From: Oscillospiraceae bacterium
GTDB taxonomy: Bacteria > Bacillota > Clostridia > Oscillospirales > Ruminococcaceae
NCBI GenBank assembly: GCA_017991935.1
Contig: JAGOPP010000011.1
Span: forward strand, 1 to 64,000
Direction: 5' to 3'
Length of the DNA: 64,000 bases
Shown here one piece after another: positions 10,401 through 17,762 of this stretch. Position 1 is the stretch's first letter, and each line of letters opens with the position of its first letter. The notes under the pieces are model-generated. The model did not search any database, was not told the origin of the DNA, and saw nothing but the letters and a program-made list of their open reading frames with translations. A program made the translations under genes and the position numbers.

Positions 10401-10783
10401 GAGAGCTCCAAGATCATCGGCTCCTGCGCCTCCTCCGGGAAGGCCACGCCGTCCAGCGCGATCGAAAGGTCGGAATAGCACTCGCCGATGTCCACCCCGT
10501 AATCGTAGGTGAACAGCACGAGGGAATAGTTCTCATAAGAATAAGAAGTGACGCTGTCGATGCCGGAGAGCGCGCCGCCCGCGTCCTCCACGCCCTTCGT
10601 GACCAGCTTCTCCACGCTGTTCGGCGCGGCGCCCGGATAGACCGTCATCACGACCAGCATGGGCATCTCCATCTCCGGCATCAGCTCCATGCGCAAGCCG
10701 AACATGGAGTAGACGCCGAATACGGCGACGGCAAGGATCACCAGCAGCGTGGAGACCGGCCGTCTCAACACAAGTTTTGTCAT
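7493..10783 (-). CDS. RND-family efflux transporter (AcrB/HAE1-like)
   Basis: Proton-driven exporter with the AcrB/MMPL-type double repeat: an N-terminal helix (LVLRRPVSTLLVILAVAVFG), two large extracytoplasmic loops, and helix bundles around residues 330-530 and 860-1020. The TM4 motif GMIVDNSIVVLE keeps one Asp of the proton relay and has Asn where AcrB has the second. The TM10 motif GTVVNNGILFVD has Asn at the AcrB Lys position. This pattern is common in Firmicutes RND proteins as far as I know. The C-terminal 90 or so residues are a Pro/Glu/Asp-rich hydrophilic tail, unusual for AcrB. First gene of RND-adaptor-marR. The start at 10783 is preceded by a purine-rich GAGGAAAAG. Confidence 0.92.
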   Translation of the reverse strand: MTKLVLRRPVSTLLVILAVAVFGVYSMFGLRMELMPEMEMPMLVVMTVYPGAAPNSVEKLVTKGVEDAGGALSGIDSVTSYSYENYSLVLFTYDYGVDIGECYSDLSIALDGVAFPEEAQEPMILELSLSAMPTVEVSIEAPNAENLLSYVEDSIVPEIEAMNEVAKVDIYGGEENYVQVLLREDLMSQYGLSINSIAGFIAAADFSVPAGSVEAGTQDIGVVASSDLVSLSGLRDVPLLTATGSQITLRDVADIAMGAKPAGSLSRYNGEESIILAVTKNQSAGSVSVAGKVVDIIEGFQAENPEMRFQLIYNAGEYIVKALSTIGETLLIGVACCMAVLLFFTGDIKASLIVGASMPVSVLLGLCCMRLLGYTLNLMTAGSLIIAIGMIVDNSIVVLESCFRMREQGASYREAALSGSGTVMMSVVAATVTTLVVYLPLTFMKGLTGQMFVEFGWTIIFVLSGSLLSAVTIVPLAFLKLKPKPREDFPVNKFLNKVTDAYGRFMPKLFRHKIAVIFIAVGLFLGSVALALTLHMELVPVSYDGSISLTAKFRPGTRVESIDEQIRPIEEALLADENFDEVSLSVSGDALSGVAASGTAAITAYSAEGSKRSSEAAVEYYTDLFKNMTNMDLTISGTGGGIMSAFTSYLSSDVVVNLQGNDLESLKAAAKQVKAVIKAVPGVIKVDSDAEQASTQAGIQIDPKKAMAAGLTPAQVAMDLYFSVSGVEASTMVIDDEEYSIRLEYPEESYGNVNGLMNKTISTPYGTSVALSEIAKLTYGEELETRVRKDGSYQVALTASPTESARWTAGDRITKSLKGLELPEGVEIVQGDAEETMYEELYSMLAAIAFGIFLVFLVMAIQFESPRFSLMVMVSIPFCLIGSFLVMFLMRTTFSLISLMGFLTLVGTVVNNGILFVDTADQLKADMPVEQALIKSGQIRLRPILMTTLTTVLAMMPTAFTTDPDTQMIKGMSMVIAGGLMASTLLILLLQPDFYMVMAGKKAQYLGLPDDVKERLRTEGIPGARPPEASGSPAGEPDGESDPDAERPDLESGEPDPGPITWSLEPETAPPAQPPDTKPGEPALKTEKSDEEVSKK

Positions 10784-10816
10784 GTTGTCTTTTCCTCGCA
10801 GTTCTGAAAAATAGCG

Positions 10817-10839
10817 GGTGCATCGTGCACCCCGTGCAC
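10817..10839. promoter_or_regulatory. Overlapping palindromes, candidate MarR operator
   Basis: Two overlapping inverted repeats: GGTGCA-TCG-TGCACC (10817-10831, perfect) and GTGCAC-CCC-GTGCAC (10825-10839). They lie about 15-40 nt downstream of the -10 box of the pump promoter, so a bound repressor would block transcription start or early elongation. The operon's own MarR protein is the obvious candidate ligand; this is inference. Confidence 0.6.
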
Positions 10840-10854
10840 AGTGTAGATAAATTT

Positions 10855-10882
10855 ATTATATCGTCCTTTTTACCGGTGTCAA
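10855..10882 (-). promoter_or_regulatory. Consensus sigma-A promoter of the RND operon
   Basis: Minus strand TTGACA (10877-10882), 16-bp spacer, TATAAT (10855-10860): both hexamers are perfect. It is 72 bp upstream of the RND start codon, with the palindromes between. Confidence 0.85.
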
Positions 10883-10892
10883 TCGCGCCGGA

Positions 10893-10924
10893 TAAAAAAA
10901 GCGGGCGCCGGCAAAAGGCGCCCG
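10893..10924 (-). terminator. Rho-independent terminator after the small gene at 10961-11188
   Basis: An 8-bp GC stem (10902-10909 with 10917-10924) with a 7-nt loop is followed on the minus strand by seven T residues. It lies just before the RND promoter and separates the two minus-strand units. Confidence 0.8.
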
Positions 10925-10960
10925 TTTGGGTATTTATTCGAGAAAAACTTCGGCCGGCAA

Positions 10961-11188
10961 TCAAAGGAAACCGTATTCCGGATGATACGGGCACCACGGG
11001 CGGATCTCGACGATCTCCCGGCAGACGGCGTCCCTTGAGCGGACGTAATAGCTGTTGACAAAGCCCTGTTTGTCCGGGCGGTCCTCCGTGCAGTAGGCGT
11101 GGACCACATAATAGCCGTTGTCGTCGCGGTAGGCCCCGTCCTCGATCATATTGAAAATCCTGCCGCCGTAGACGATCTCTGTACGCAT
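10961..11188 (-). CDS. Small conserved-looking hypothetical protein (75 aa)
   Basis: I do not recognise a family. The 75-residue protein (MRTEIVYGGRIFNMIEDGAY, ending RPWCPYHPEYGFL) is acidic and rich in Tyr, with two Cys (YCTED and WCPYH) that could bind a metal. It looks real because it has a GGAGG ribosome binding site 7 nt before the ATG, balanced amino-acid composition unlike the Arg/Pro-rich frames around it, and its own terminator. It is cytoplasmic by absence of any signal or membrane segment. It is transcribed alone, divergent from the phosphate symporter gene. Confidence 0.75.
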   Translation of the reverse strand: MRTEIVYGGRIFNMIEDGAYRDDNGYYVVHAYCTEDRPDKQGFVNSYYVRSRDAVCREIVEIRPWCPYHPEYGFL

Positions 11189-11295
11189 CGTGTATCCTCC
11201 CGATTTGAATTCCGATTTTTAGTATACCTCAAAGACCCGGCAAAATCAAGATCCCGCCGCCCTTTTTCCGCCTTGAAAATTTCCAAAAATTTTTC

Positions 11296-11324
11296 TTTAT
11301 CCCTTCGTCAAAATATGATATAGT
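11296..11324 (+). promoter_or_regulatory. Candidate promoter of the Na/Pi symporter gene
   Basis: A -10 TATAGT (11319-11324) lies 17 bp from a weak -35 TTTATC (11296-11301) in an AT-rich patch 32 bp before the start codon. Confidence 0.45.
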
Positions 11325-11355
11325 AAAAAAGATCTCAATAAAAAGGAAGTGCGGC

Positions 11356-13011
11356 ATGGACGTATTTTCGATCTTCACCCTGCTGGGAGGCGTGGCGTTC
11401 TTTTTGTTCGGCATGAACGTCATGTCCGGCGGGCTGGAAAAAATGGCCGGCTCCAAGCTCAAAAAGGCGCTCAGGCAGATGACCTGCAGCAAATGGCGGA
11501 GCCTGCTCATCGGCGCCGGCATCACCATCGCCATCCAGTCCTCCTCCGCGCTGACCGTCATGCTGGTCGGGTTCGTCAACTCGGGCCTTATGGAAGTCGG
11601 CCAGACCATCGGCGTCATCATGGGCTCCAACATCGGCACCACGCTGACCGCGTGGCTGCTCTCCATGGTCGGCATCGAAAGCGATAACTTTTTTATCCGA
11701 CTGCTGAAACCGGAATCTTTTTCGCCGCTCTTCGCCATCTTCGGAATTCTGCTGTCGATGAACAGGAGCCATAAGAAAAAACAGCTCGGCGAGATCATGC
11801 TCGGATTCGGCGTGCTGATGTTCGGCATGGAGCTGATGGGCGGCGCGGTCGCCCCTCTCGCCGACTCGCCCGAATTCAGCCATGTGTTCACCGCCTTCAG
11901 CAACCCGCTGCTCGGCATTCTGGCCGGCACCGTGGTCACCGGGATCATCCAGAGCTCCGCGGCCTCCATCGGCATGCTGCAGGCGCTCTCCCTAACCGGC
12001 GGCGTGACGTTCGGCGCCGCGATCCCGATCATTATGGGCCAGAATATCGGCACCTGCGCGACCGCGCTGATCTCCATCATCGGCGTCAACCGCAACGCCA
12101 AGCGCGTCGCGGTGATCCATATCTCCTTCAACATTTTCGGCACGCTGCTGTTTTGCGCGGTTTTCTACGCCTTAAACGCGTTTCTTCATTTTAATTTCCT
12201 CGGCGACGCCGTCCAGCCGTATCAGATCGCGCTGTTCCACACGCTCTTCAACGTCGGCACCACCGCGGCGCTGCTTCCGTTTACCGGTCGGCTCGAGAAG
12301 CTGGCCAACGGCATCGTCAAAGAGAAGAAAAAAGGCCGCGAGTTCGCGCATTTGGATCCCCACCTGCTCGCGTCCCCGACCCTCGCGATCGGGGAGTGCA
12401 CCCAGATGGTGACCAAGATGGGCGAGTACTCGAAGGACTTTTTGAAGGACTCCCTCGACCTGCTTTTCCATTACAGTGAAAAACGCGCGGACGAGATGAT
12501 CGAGGACGAGTCGAAACTTTATATCTACCGGGACAGCCTGATGCCGTTCCTGATCCAGCTCTGCGGCAACGACCTCTCCCCGGAGGACAGCCGCGAGGTC
12601 ACGCGCCTGCTCCACGCGGTCAGCGACTTCCGCCGGATCGGCGACCACTGCATCAACATCATCAGCTGCGCCACGGAGCTCAGCGAAAAAGAGGTTCCGC
12701 TGCCCGAAAAAGAGAAGGACGACCTGCGCGAATGCGCGAAGCTCCTCAACCGCCTCTCCGACGCCGCGACCGTGCTCTTTGAGGAGAACGACCCCTTCCT
12801 CGCGCAGGATATTTATTCCCTTGAGCGCGCGCTGACGAGCCAGACCTCCGCCGCGAAGGACGGCTACATCCTGCGGCTCAAGCAGGGCGCCTGCCCGCTG
12901 GACGACGGCATCCTGTTTAACGACATCCTCCATAACATCGAGCGTGTCTCGAGCCATCACTGCTCCATCGCGGCGACCTCGCTGCAGGTCTCCCGCAACG
13001 AGATGTTCTAA
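11356..13011 (+). CDS. Na+/phosphate symporter with C-terminal PhoU-like domain
   Basis: Member of the NptA/YjbB-type Na/Pi cotransporter family (551 residues). The two inverted PNaS repeats carry the signature glutamine-serine motifs IQSSSALTVM near residue 60 and IIQSSAASIG near 200, each followed by MGSNIGTT or MGQNIGTC. About eight or nine membrane helices fill residues 1-310. The C-terminal portion (about 340-545) is helical and PhoU-like, with repeated helices such as DLLFHYSEKRADEMIEDES. It would import or export inorganic phosphate with sodium, with the PhoU part as a regulatory domain. AAGGAAG precedes the ATG. Monocistronic, closed by a strong terminator. Confidence 0.93.
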   Translation: MDVFSIFTLLGGVAFFLFGMNVMSGGLEKMAGSKLKKALRQMTCSKWRSLLIGAGITIAIQSSSALTVMLVGFVNSGLMEVGQTIGVIMGSNIGTTLTAWLLSMVGIESDNFFIRLLKPESFSPLFAIFGILLSMNRSHKKKQLGEIMLGFGVLMFGMELMGGAVAPLADSPEFSHVFTAFSNPLLGILAGTVVTGIIQSSAASIGMLQALSLTGGVTFGAAIPIIMGQNIGTCATALISIIGVNRNAKRVAVIHISFNIFGTLLFCAVFYALNAFLHFNFLGDAVQPYQIALFHTLFNVGTTAALLPFTGRLEKLANGIVKEKKKGREFAHLDPHLLASPTLAIGECTQMVTKMGEYSKDFLKDSLDLLFHYSEKRADEMIEDESKLYIYRDSLMPFLIQLCGNDLSPEDSREVTRLLHAVSDFRRIGDHCINIISCATELSEKEVPLPEKEKDDLRECAKLLNRLSDAATVLFEENDPFLAQDIYSLERALTSQTSAAKDGYILRLKQGACPLDDGILFNDILHNIERVSSHHCSIAATSLQVSRNEMF

Positions 13012-13046
13012 AAAAAGGACGGCCCTTCGTCCTCAAAAAAAGCAAC

Positions 13047-13084
13047 GCGCCGGCTTCCTTCCTTCGGAAGCCGGCGCTCTTTTT
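13047..13084 (+). terminator. Rho-independent terminator of the Na/Pi symporter gene
   Basis: A 12-bp perfect stem (13047-13058 with 13066-13077) with a 7-nt loop is followed by TCTTTTT. It lies 36 bp after the stop codon. Confidence 0.88.
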
Positions 13085-13241
13085 ATGGCAAAAAGCCAAA
13101 TTTATAACTTATAAATATGATAATTTAAAGTATGTTTTTTATGGAAACTTTTTCTTTTTTTCTTGCGGCAAAGCCGTTTCTTTTTGCGCGATTTTCAAAA
13201 ACGAGCTCCGTCAGCGAGGCTTTGCCGGGCGGCGGAGGTTC

Positions 13242-13832
13242 TTATTTTTCGGGCGTTTCCGGCCTGCGGTAGACCCGGGTTTCGTCGGCGGCCGCGTCCA
13301 AGGGGACGTCCGCCGCGTCCGCCGGCAGGCCCTCCGCCCTCTGGAAGCCGTATCCGGCCGCGGCGGAGAACGCGTTTTTGCACCGCGGGAGGTACCGGTC
13401 GTAATAGCCTCTGCCGCGCCCGAGGCGGCGGCAGTCCGGGTCAAAGGCGACGCAGGGCGCGATCACCGCGTCGAGCTCCTCCGGTGGGATCCGCCTTGCG
13501 CGCCGGGGGTCCGGCGCCGGGATGCCGTATGCCCCGGGGACAAACGCGTCCGGCGTCTCGGGGACGTAGGCCTCCATCGTCCCGTCGTCCCCGCAGACCG
13601 GGAACGCGACGGCCGCGCCCCTCTCCCGCAGAAACTCGTTCAGGGTGCCGACGTCCGCTTCCCCGCCGACGGGCATATAGGTGAGCACCGTCCTCGCAGC
13701 CGCGATCTCCGGCAGAGCCGCGAGATTTTGGCAGACGGCCTCGGAGAGGCGCCGCCGCTCTAAGGCCGAAAGCGCGCTTCTCATGCGGAGCATCCGCTCA
13801 CGGAGCCGTTCCTTCCGATCGAAAACGTCCAT
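13242..13832 (-). CDS. 5-formyltetrahydrofolate cyclo-ligase (methenyl-THF synthetase)
   Basis: Converts 5-formyl-THF to 5,10-methenyl-THF using ATP, recycling the storage folate. The 196-residue length fits the family (ygfA/fau, MTHFS). The N-terminal basic helix (MDVFDRKERLRERMLRMRSA) precedes a LTYMPVGGEADV segment, and the nucleotide-binding glycine motif near residue 145 reads RRLGRGRGYYDRYLP. The usual C-terminal HD in the VPxxxHD region appears as DVPLDAAADETRVY. Last gene of the folate group, overlapping folT by 35 bp. Confidence 0.9.
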   Translation of the reverse strand: MDVFDRKERLRERMLRMRSALSALERRRLSEAVCQNLAALPEIAAARTVLTYMPVGGEADVGTLNEFLRERGAAVAFPVCGDDGTMEAYVPETPDAFVPGAYGIPAPDPRRARRIPPEELDAVIAPCVAFDPDCRRLGRGRGYYDRYLPRCKNAFSAAAGYGFQRAEGLPADAADVPLDAAADETRVYRRPETPEK

Positions 13833-14337
13833 ATTTCTCCCTCAGATTCTTCATTCCCGGCGCGGCGAACAGGAGCCGCAGCACGGTGTTCTGCACGGCG
13901 AACATGATGATGGCCTCCATGACCCGCACGGCGAAAAGCTGCGTGAAGGGGACGCCGTAAAGGAAATGGATAAACAGGGTGTTGAGGCAGAGCGTGACGA
14001 GCGTCAGGGTGGCGAGGGACGCCGTCGCGATCTCCTTTTTCGTGATTTCTCGCTTATGGAGAAACGAGCCCCAGATCGCCCCGGAGAGCGCGGCCGACGC
14101 CGTAAACAGCGGGCTGTACGCGCCCACTGGAAACAGCAGCGCGCCGGCGAGATCCCCGATCCCCGCGCAGACCGCGGCCCAAAACGGCCCGAACAAAATC
14201 CCGCAGACCGCGGCCGGCACAAAGCCGAACCCGATCTTGACACTCAGCGTATTGATCGAGCAAAAGCGGGTCAATACTACGTCCAGCGCCGCCAGCACCG
14301 CCGTGAAAACCACCGCTTGAACGTCATATTTTTTCAT
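13798..14337 (-). CDS. folT: Folate-type ECF transporter substrate-binding (S) component
   Basis: A 179-residue integral membrane protein with about six helices. It resembles S components of energy-coupling-factor importers (MKKYDVQAVVFTAVLAALDV at the start, then IKIGFGFVPAAVCGILFGPF-type sequence, GDLAGALLFPVGAYSP). Proteins with this pattern of conserved K-GF-P-A and GDL-G motifs are FolT. The location between folC and the 5-formyl-THF ligase gene supports folate as substrate. It would need the shared EcfA/A'/T module, which is not in the window. AGGAGA lies about 8 nt before the ATG. The 35-bp overlap with the next gene suggests coupled translation. Confidence 0.85.
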   Translation of the reverse strand: MKKYDVQAVVFTAVLAALDVVLTRFCSINTLSVKIGFGFVPAAVCGILFGPFWAAVCAGIGDLAGALLFPVGAYSPLFTASAALSGAIWGSFLHKREITKKEIATASLATLTLVTLCLNTLFIHFLYGVPFTQLFAVRVMEAIIMFAVQNTVLRLLFAAPGMKNLREKYGRFRSEGTAP

Positions 14338-14647
14338 GGCGGCATCTCCTCTTGTCTAAATTTTTTGTATGTTTTTCGTTTTTAATGGACAAAATCCGCC
14401 GCGTGGGGATCCTGTCCGCGCCGCGTCGCTTTTCCGTTTTTAAAACTTCCCGCCTCTTATGAAGACGCCCCCCTATTGAGCGCGCGTTTCGGGCGGGAGA
14501 TTCGGGGAGCGCACCGGGCTCGGGAAAACACCGCGCCGGCCCGTTTCCGTAGGAAGCGAGCCTCCCGTGAGAGCGCACTCTCCGCGCGGGAGATGGGAGG
14601 AGCGCCGGGTTCCGGGGAGCGCCGCGTTTTCGTTTCTCGCGCGGGGG
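14338..14647. repeat. folC-folT gap with degenerate direct repeat
   Basis: No gene found. The part at about 14480-14640 contains two diverged copies of a sequence of about 90 bp. Each reads gagcgc, then a cgggaga core, then ggagcgc and a ccgggttc- or ccgggctc-like stretch. Identity is only partial. It lies directly beyond the folC stop codon and resembles the better-preserved 3'-end tandem duplications elsewhere in the window. I saw no match to the tetrahydrofolate riboswitch. Confidence 0.5.
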
Positions 14648-15913
<1,266 letters not shown>

Positions 15914-16117
15914 TAAAAGATCTCCTTAGCTGTTATAGGGTGCACCGGGCGCGGGGCCGACGGAGCCTCAAAAGGCGCCGCGCCGTCCGCGGAGAGAACC
16001 GCTAAACCGGGTGGAGCGGGAACCGGTCCGGTGCTATTCTCCTGCCCCTTATGGAAAGGGCCGGAGCGGTGTCGGCCGGATCCAAACGAAGCCGTCCGTG
16101 CGAAAAATCTCCGTGTT

Positions 16118-16981
16118 TTATCGTCCGGCGCGCCGGGCGGCGTCTTCCGCCGCCTGCGCGACATGGCGGATCAGCACCGCGGAGGTGACGGCTCCCACGC
16201 CGCCGGGCACCGGGCTGATCGCCGTAACGACCGCCTGCGCCTCCGCAAAGTCCACGTCGCCGCAGACCGCGCCGTCCTCCCGCACGTTGACGCCGACATC
16301 GAGGACGATCTGCCCCTCGGCGAAGCAGTCCTTGCCGAGCAGGCCCGGCCTCCCCGCCGCCGCGACGACGATCTCCGAGCGGGCGCAGATTTCCGCGAGA
16401 TTTTTTGTTTTTGTGTGGCAGAGGGTGACCGTGGCGTCGCGGCCGGTAAGCAGCATCGCGAGGGGTTTGCCCACCACGAGGCTACGCCCGACGACGGCGG
16501 CGCTTTTCCCGCGGAGGGAGACGCCGAAGCCGTCCAGCAGGCGGACGCACGCCTCGGCCGTGCAGGGGGCGAAGCCCCCGCCGCTCCCGGTGAAGACCCC
16601 GGCGAGGGAGAGATCCGTCACGCCGTCCACGTCCTTCTCCGGCGGGATGGCGGCGCGGATTTTCTCATCGGAGATCTGTCCCGGCAGCGGCCGGAACACC
16701 AGCAGGCCGTGGACCGCAGGATCTCGCGCGGCCTCCTTTACGGCGGAGAGCACCTCGTCTTCGGAGGCGTCCGCCGGAAATTCTTTTTTGATAACGGAGA
16801 TCCCGGCCTTTTCGCAGCGCCGCAGGATGCCGCGCGCATAGACCGCGTCCCCGCCGCCGTCTCCGGCCCGGACGAGCGCGAGCGCGGGGACGATCCCCTT
16901 TTCCCGCAGCGCCGAGACCTTTTCGGCCGTCTCTGCCGCGAGGGCGGCGGCGACGTCCTTTCCATAAAGAATCTGCGCCAT
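16118..16981 (-). CDS. folD: FolD-family methylene-THF dehydrogenase, canonical cyclohydrolase residues replaced
   Basis: Family member of 5,10-methylene-THF dehydrogenase/5,10-methenyl-THF cyclohydrolase, 287 residues. The NADP-binding domain is intact (VVGRSLVVGKPLAMLL, CHTKT, DVGVN, VPGGVGAVTSAVL). In the catalytic domain the usual Y-x-x-x-K motif is Y48-A-R-G-I52, with the lysine replaced. The usual V-Q-L-P-L-P motif is V-F96-R-P-L-P, with the glutamine replaced. In E. coli FolD these positions (Lys54, Gln98) are needed for cyclohydrolase chemistry. I believe a related YxRG/FRPLP subfamily exists in Clostridia. The gene lies 2 bp after fchA, which could supply the missing cyclohydrolase step. 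Confidence 0.9.
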   Translation of the reverse strand: MAQILYGKDVAAALAAETAEKVSALREKGIVPALALVRAGDGGGDAVYARGILRRCEKAGISVIKKEFPADASEDEVLSAVKEAARDPAVHGLLVFRPLPGQISDEKIRAAIPPEKDVDGVTDLSLAGVFTGSGGGFAPCTAEACVRLLDGFGVSLRGKSAAVVGRSLVVGKPLAMLLTGRDATVTLCHTKTKNLAEICARSEIVVAAAGRPGLLGKDCFAEGQIVLDVGVNVREDGAVCGDVDFAEAQAVVTAISPVPGGVGAVTSAVLIRHVAQAAEDAARRAGR

Positions 16982-16983
16982 GG

Positions 16984-17628
16984 CTAAACCTCCCCTTTTG
17001 CGGCGAGCCGCGCGGCGACGGATTCGTAGACCCGCTCCGCCCGCGGGACAAACTCCGCGAGCATCGTCCCGGCCTTCTCCTCAAGCGCAGAGGCTCTCTC
17101 CCGGTCGGTCATGTATTTCGTATTGATTAAGACGTTGAGGGACGCGCCCTTGATCGCCGCGGCGCACAGCGCCGCGCCGGTCCCCGCATCCGAGACGGCA
17201 AGCGTGCTGCCCTTCTCCGCGTAGACTTCCAGCAGCTCCACCACCCGGCAGGCGGCCTCCATGATCCGCATCGGCACCGCGCTCGCCACGCGAAGCGCCG
17301 ATTCCATGGCCTTTGCGCGGGCGGCCCGCTCTTCCGGCGTGTCCTTCGGCATGGAGTAGACCTCCGACAGCGGCAGGAATGCCTCGGCGTCCGCGTCCGC
17401 GAGGGAGAGCAGCTCTTCGCGCAGCGGTTCCGCCCGCTCGTTGAGGGCGAGAATCTCCGATTCCACGTCGGCGTATTTTTTCTTCCCGAGGGTCAGGTTC
17501 CCGACCATGCCGCCGAGGGCGGCCCCCAGCGCGCCCGCGAGCGCCGACGCGCCGCCGCCGCCGGGCACCGCCTGTTTGGAGGCGAGCTCCTCCAAAAATC
17601 TGCCGCAGCTCATTTCCCCATAGCGCAT
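16984..17628 (-). CDS. fchA: Methenyl-THF cyclohydrolase / formimino-THF cyclodeaminase family protein
   Basis: A 214-residue all-helical protein of the FTCD cyclodeaminase family, which in clostridia includes the stand-alone FchA methenyl-THF cyclohydrolase. Diagnostic motifs are PGGGGASALAGALGAALGGM near residues 22-41, VGNLTLGKKKY, and VSDAGTGAALCAAAIKGA near 150-167, the latter two lining the folate-binding pocket. First gene of the folate group and 2 bp from folD, so FchA rather than histidine-degradation cyclodeaminase is the likelier role. GGAAAGGAGG lies upstream of the ATG, with a -10 TATAAT box 60 bp upstream. Confidence 0.88.
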   Translation of the reverse strand: MRYGEMSCGRFLEELASKQAVPGGGGASALAGALGAALGGMVGNLTLGKKKYADVESEILALNERAEPLREELLSLADADAEAFLPLSEVYSMPKDTPEERAARAKAMESALRVASAVPMRIMEAACRVVELLEVYAEKGSTLAVSDAGTGAALCAAAIKGASLNVLINTKYMTDRERASALEEKAGTMLAEFVPRAERVYESVAARLAAKGEV

Positions 17629-17687
17629 CGCGGCGCCTCCTTTCCGTCTTTCCTCGTTTTTATCAAATCAGTTGTCGTCAAATTGGT

Positions 17688-17716
17688 ATTATAGCACAGG
17701 GCGCGGCAACTGGGAA
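17688..17716 (-). promoter_or_regulatory. Promoter of the folate operon
   Basis: Minus strand TTCCCA (17711-17716), 17-bp spacer, perfect TATAAT (17688-17693), 60 bp upstream of fchA. Confidence 0.65.
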
Positions 17717-17762
17717 CGCCGCGCTCGAAACTTGGCCGAAAAAATCCGGCCCGGCGGGAAAT

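Noticed and set aside
8684..10807. Open frame of about 700 codons on the plus strand opposite the RND gene
   Set aside because: Antisense of a clear transporter; Arg/Asp/His-rich composition typical of the complement of a high-GC gene. The same applies to long frames opposite pilB, oppA, livHM, the P-type ATPase and the surface protein.
14338..14480. Tetrahydrofolate riboswitch upstream of folT
   Set aside because: The minus-strand sequence does not contain the conserved THF-I ends or core that I know; no alternative fold stood out.
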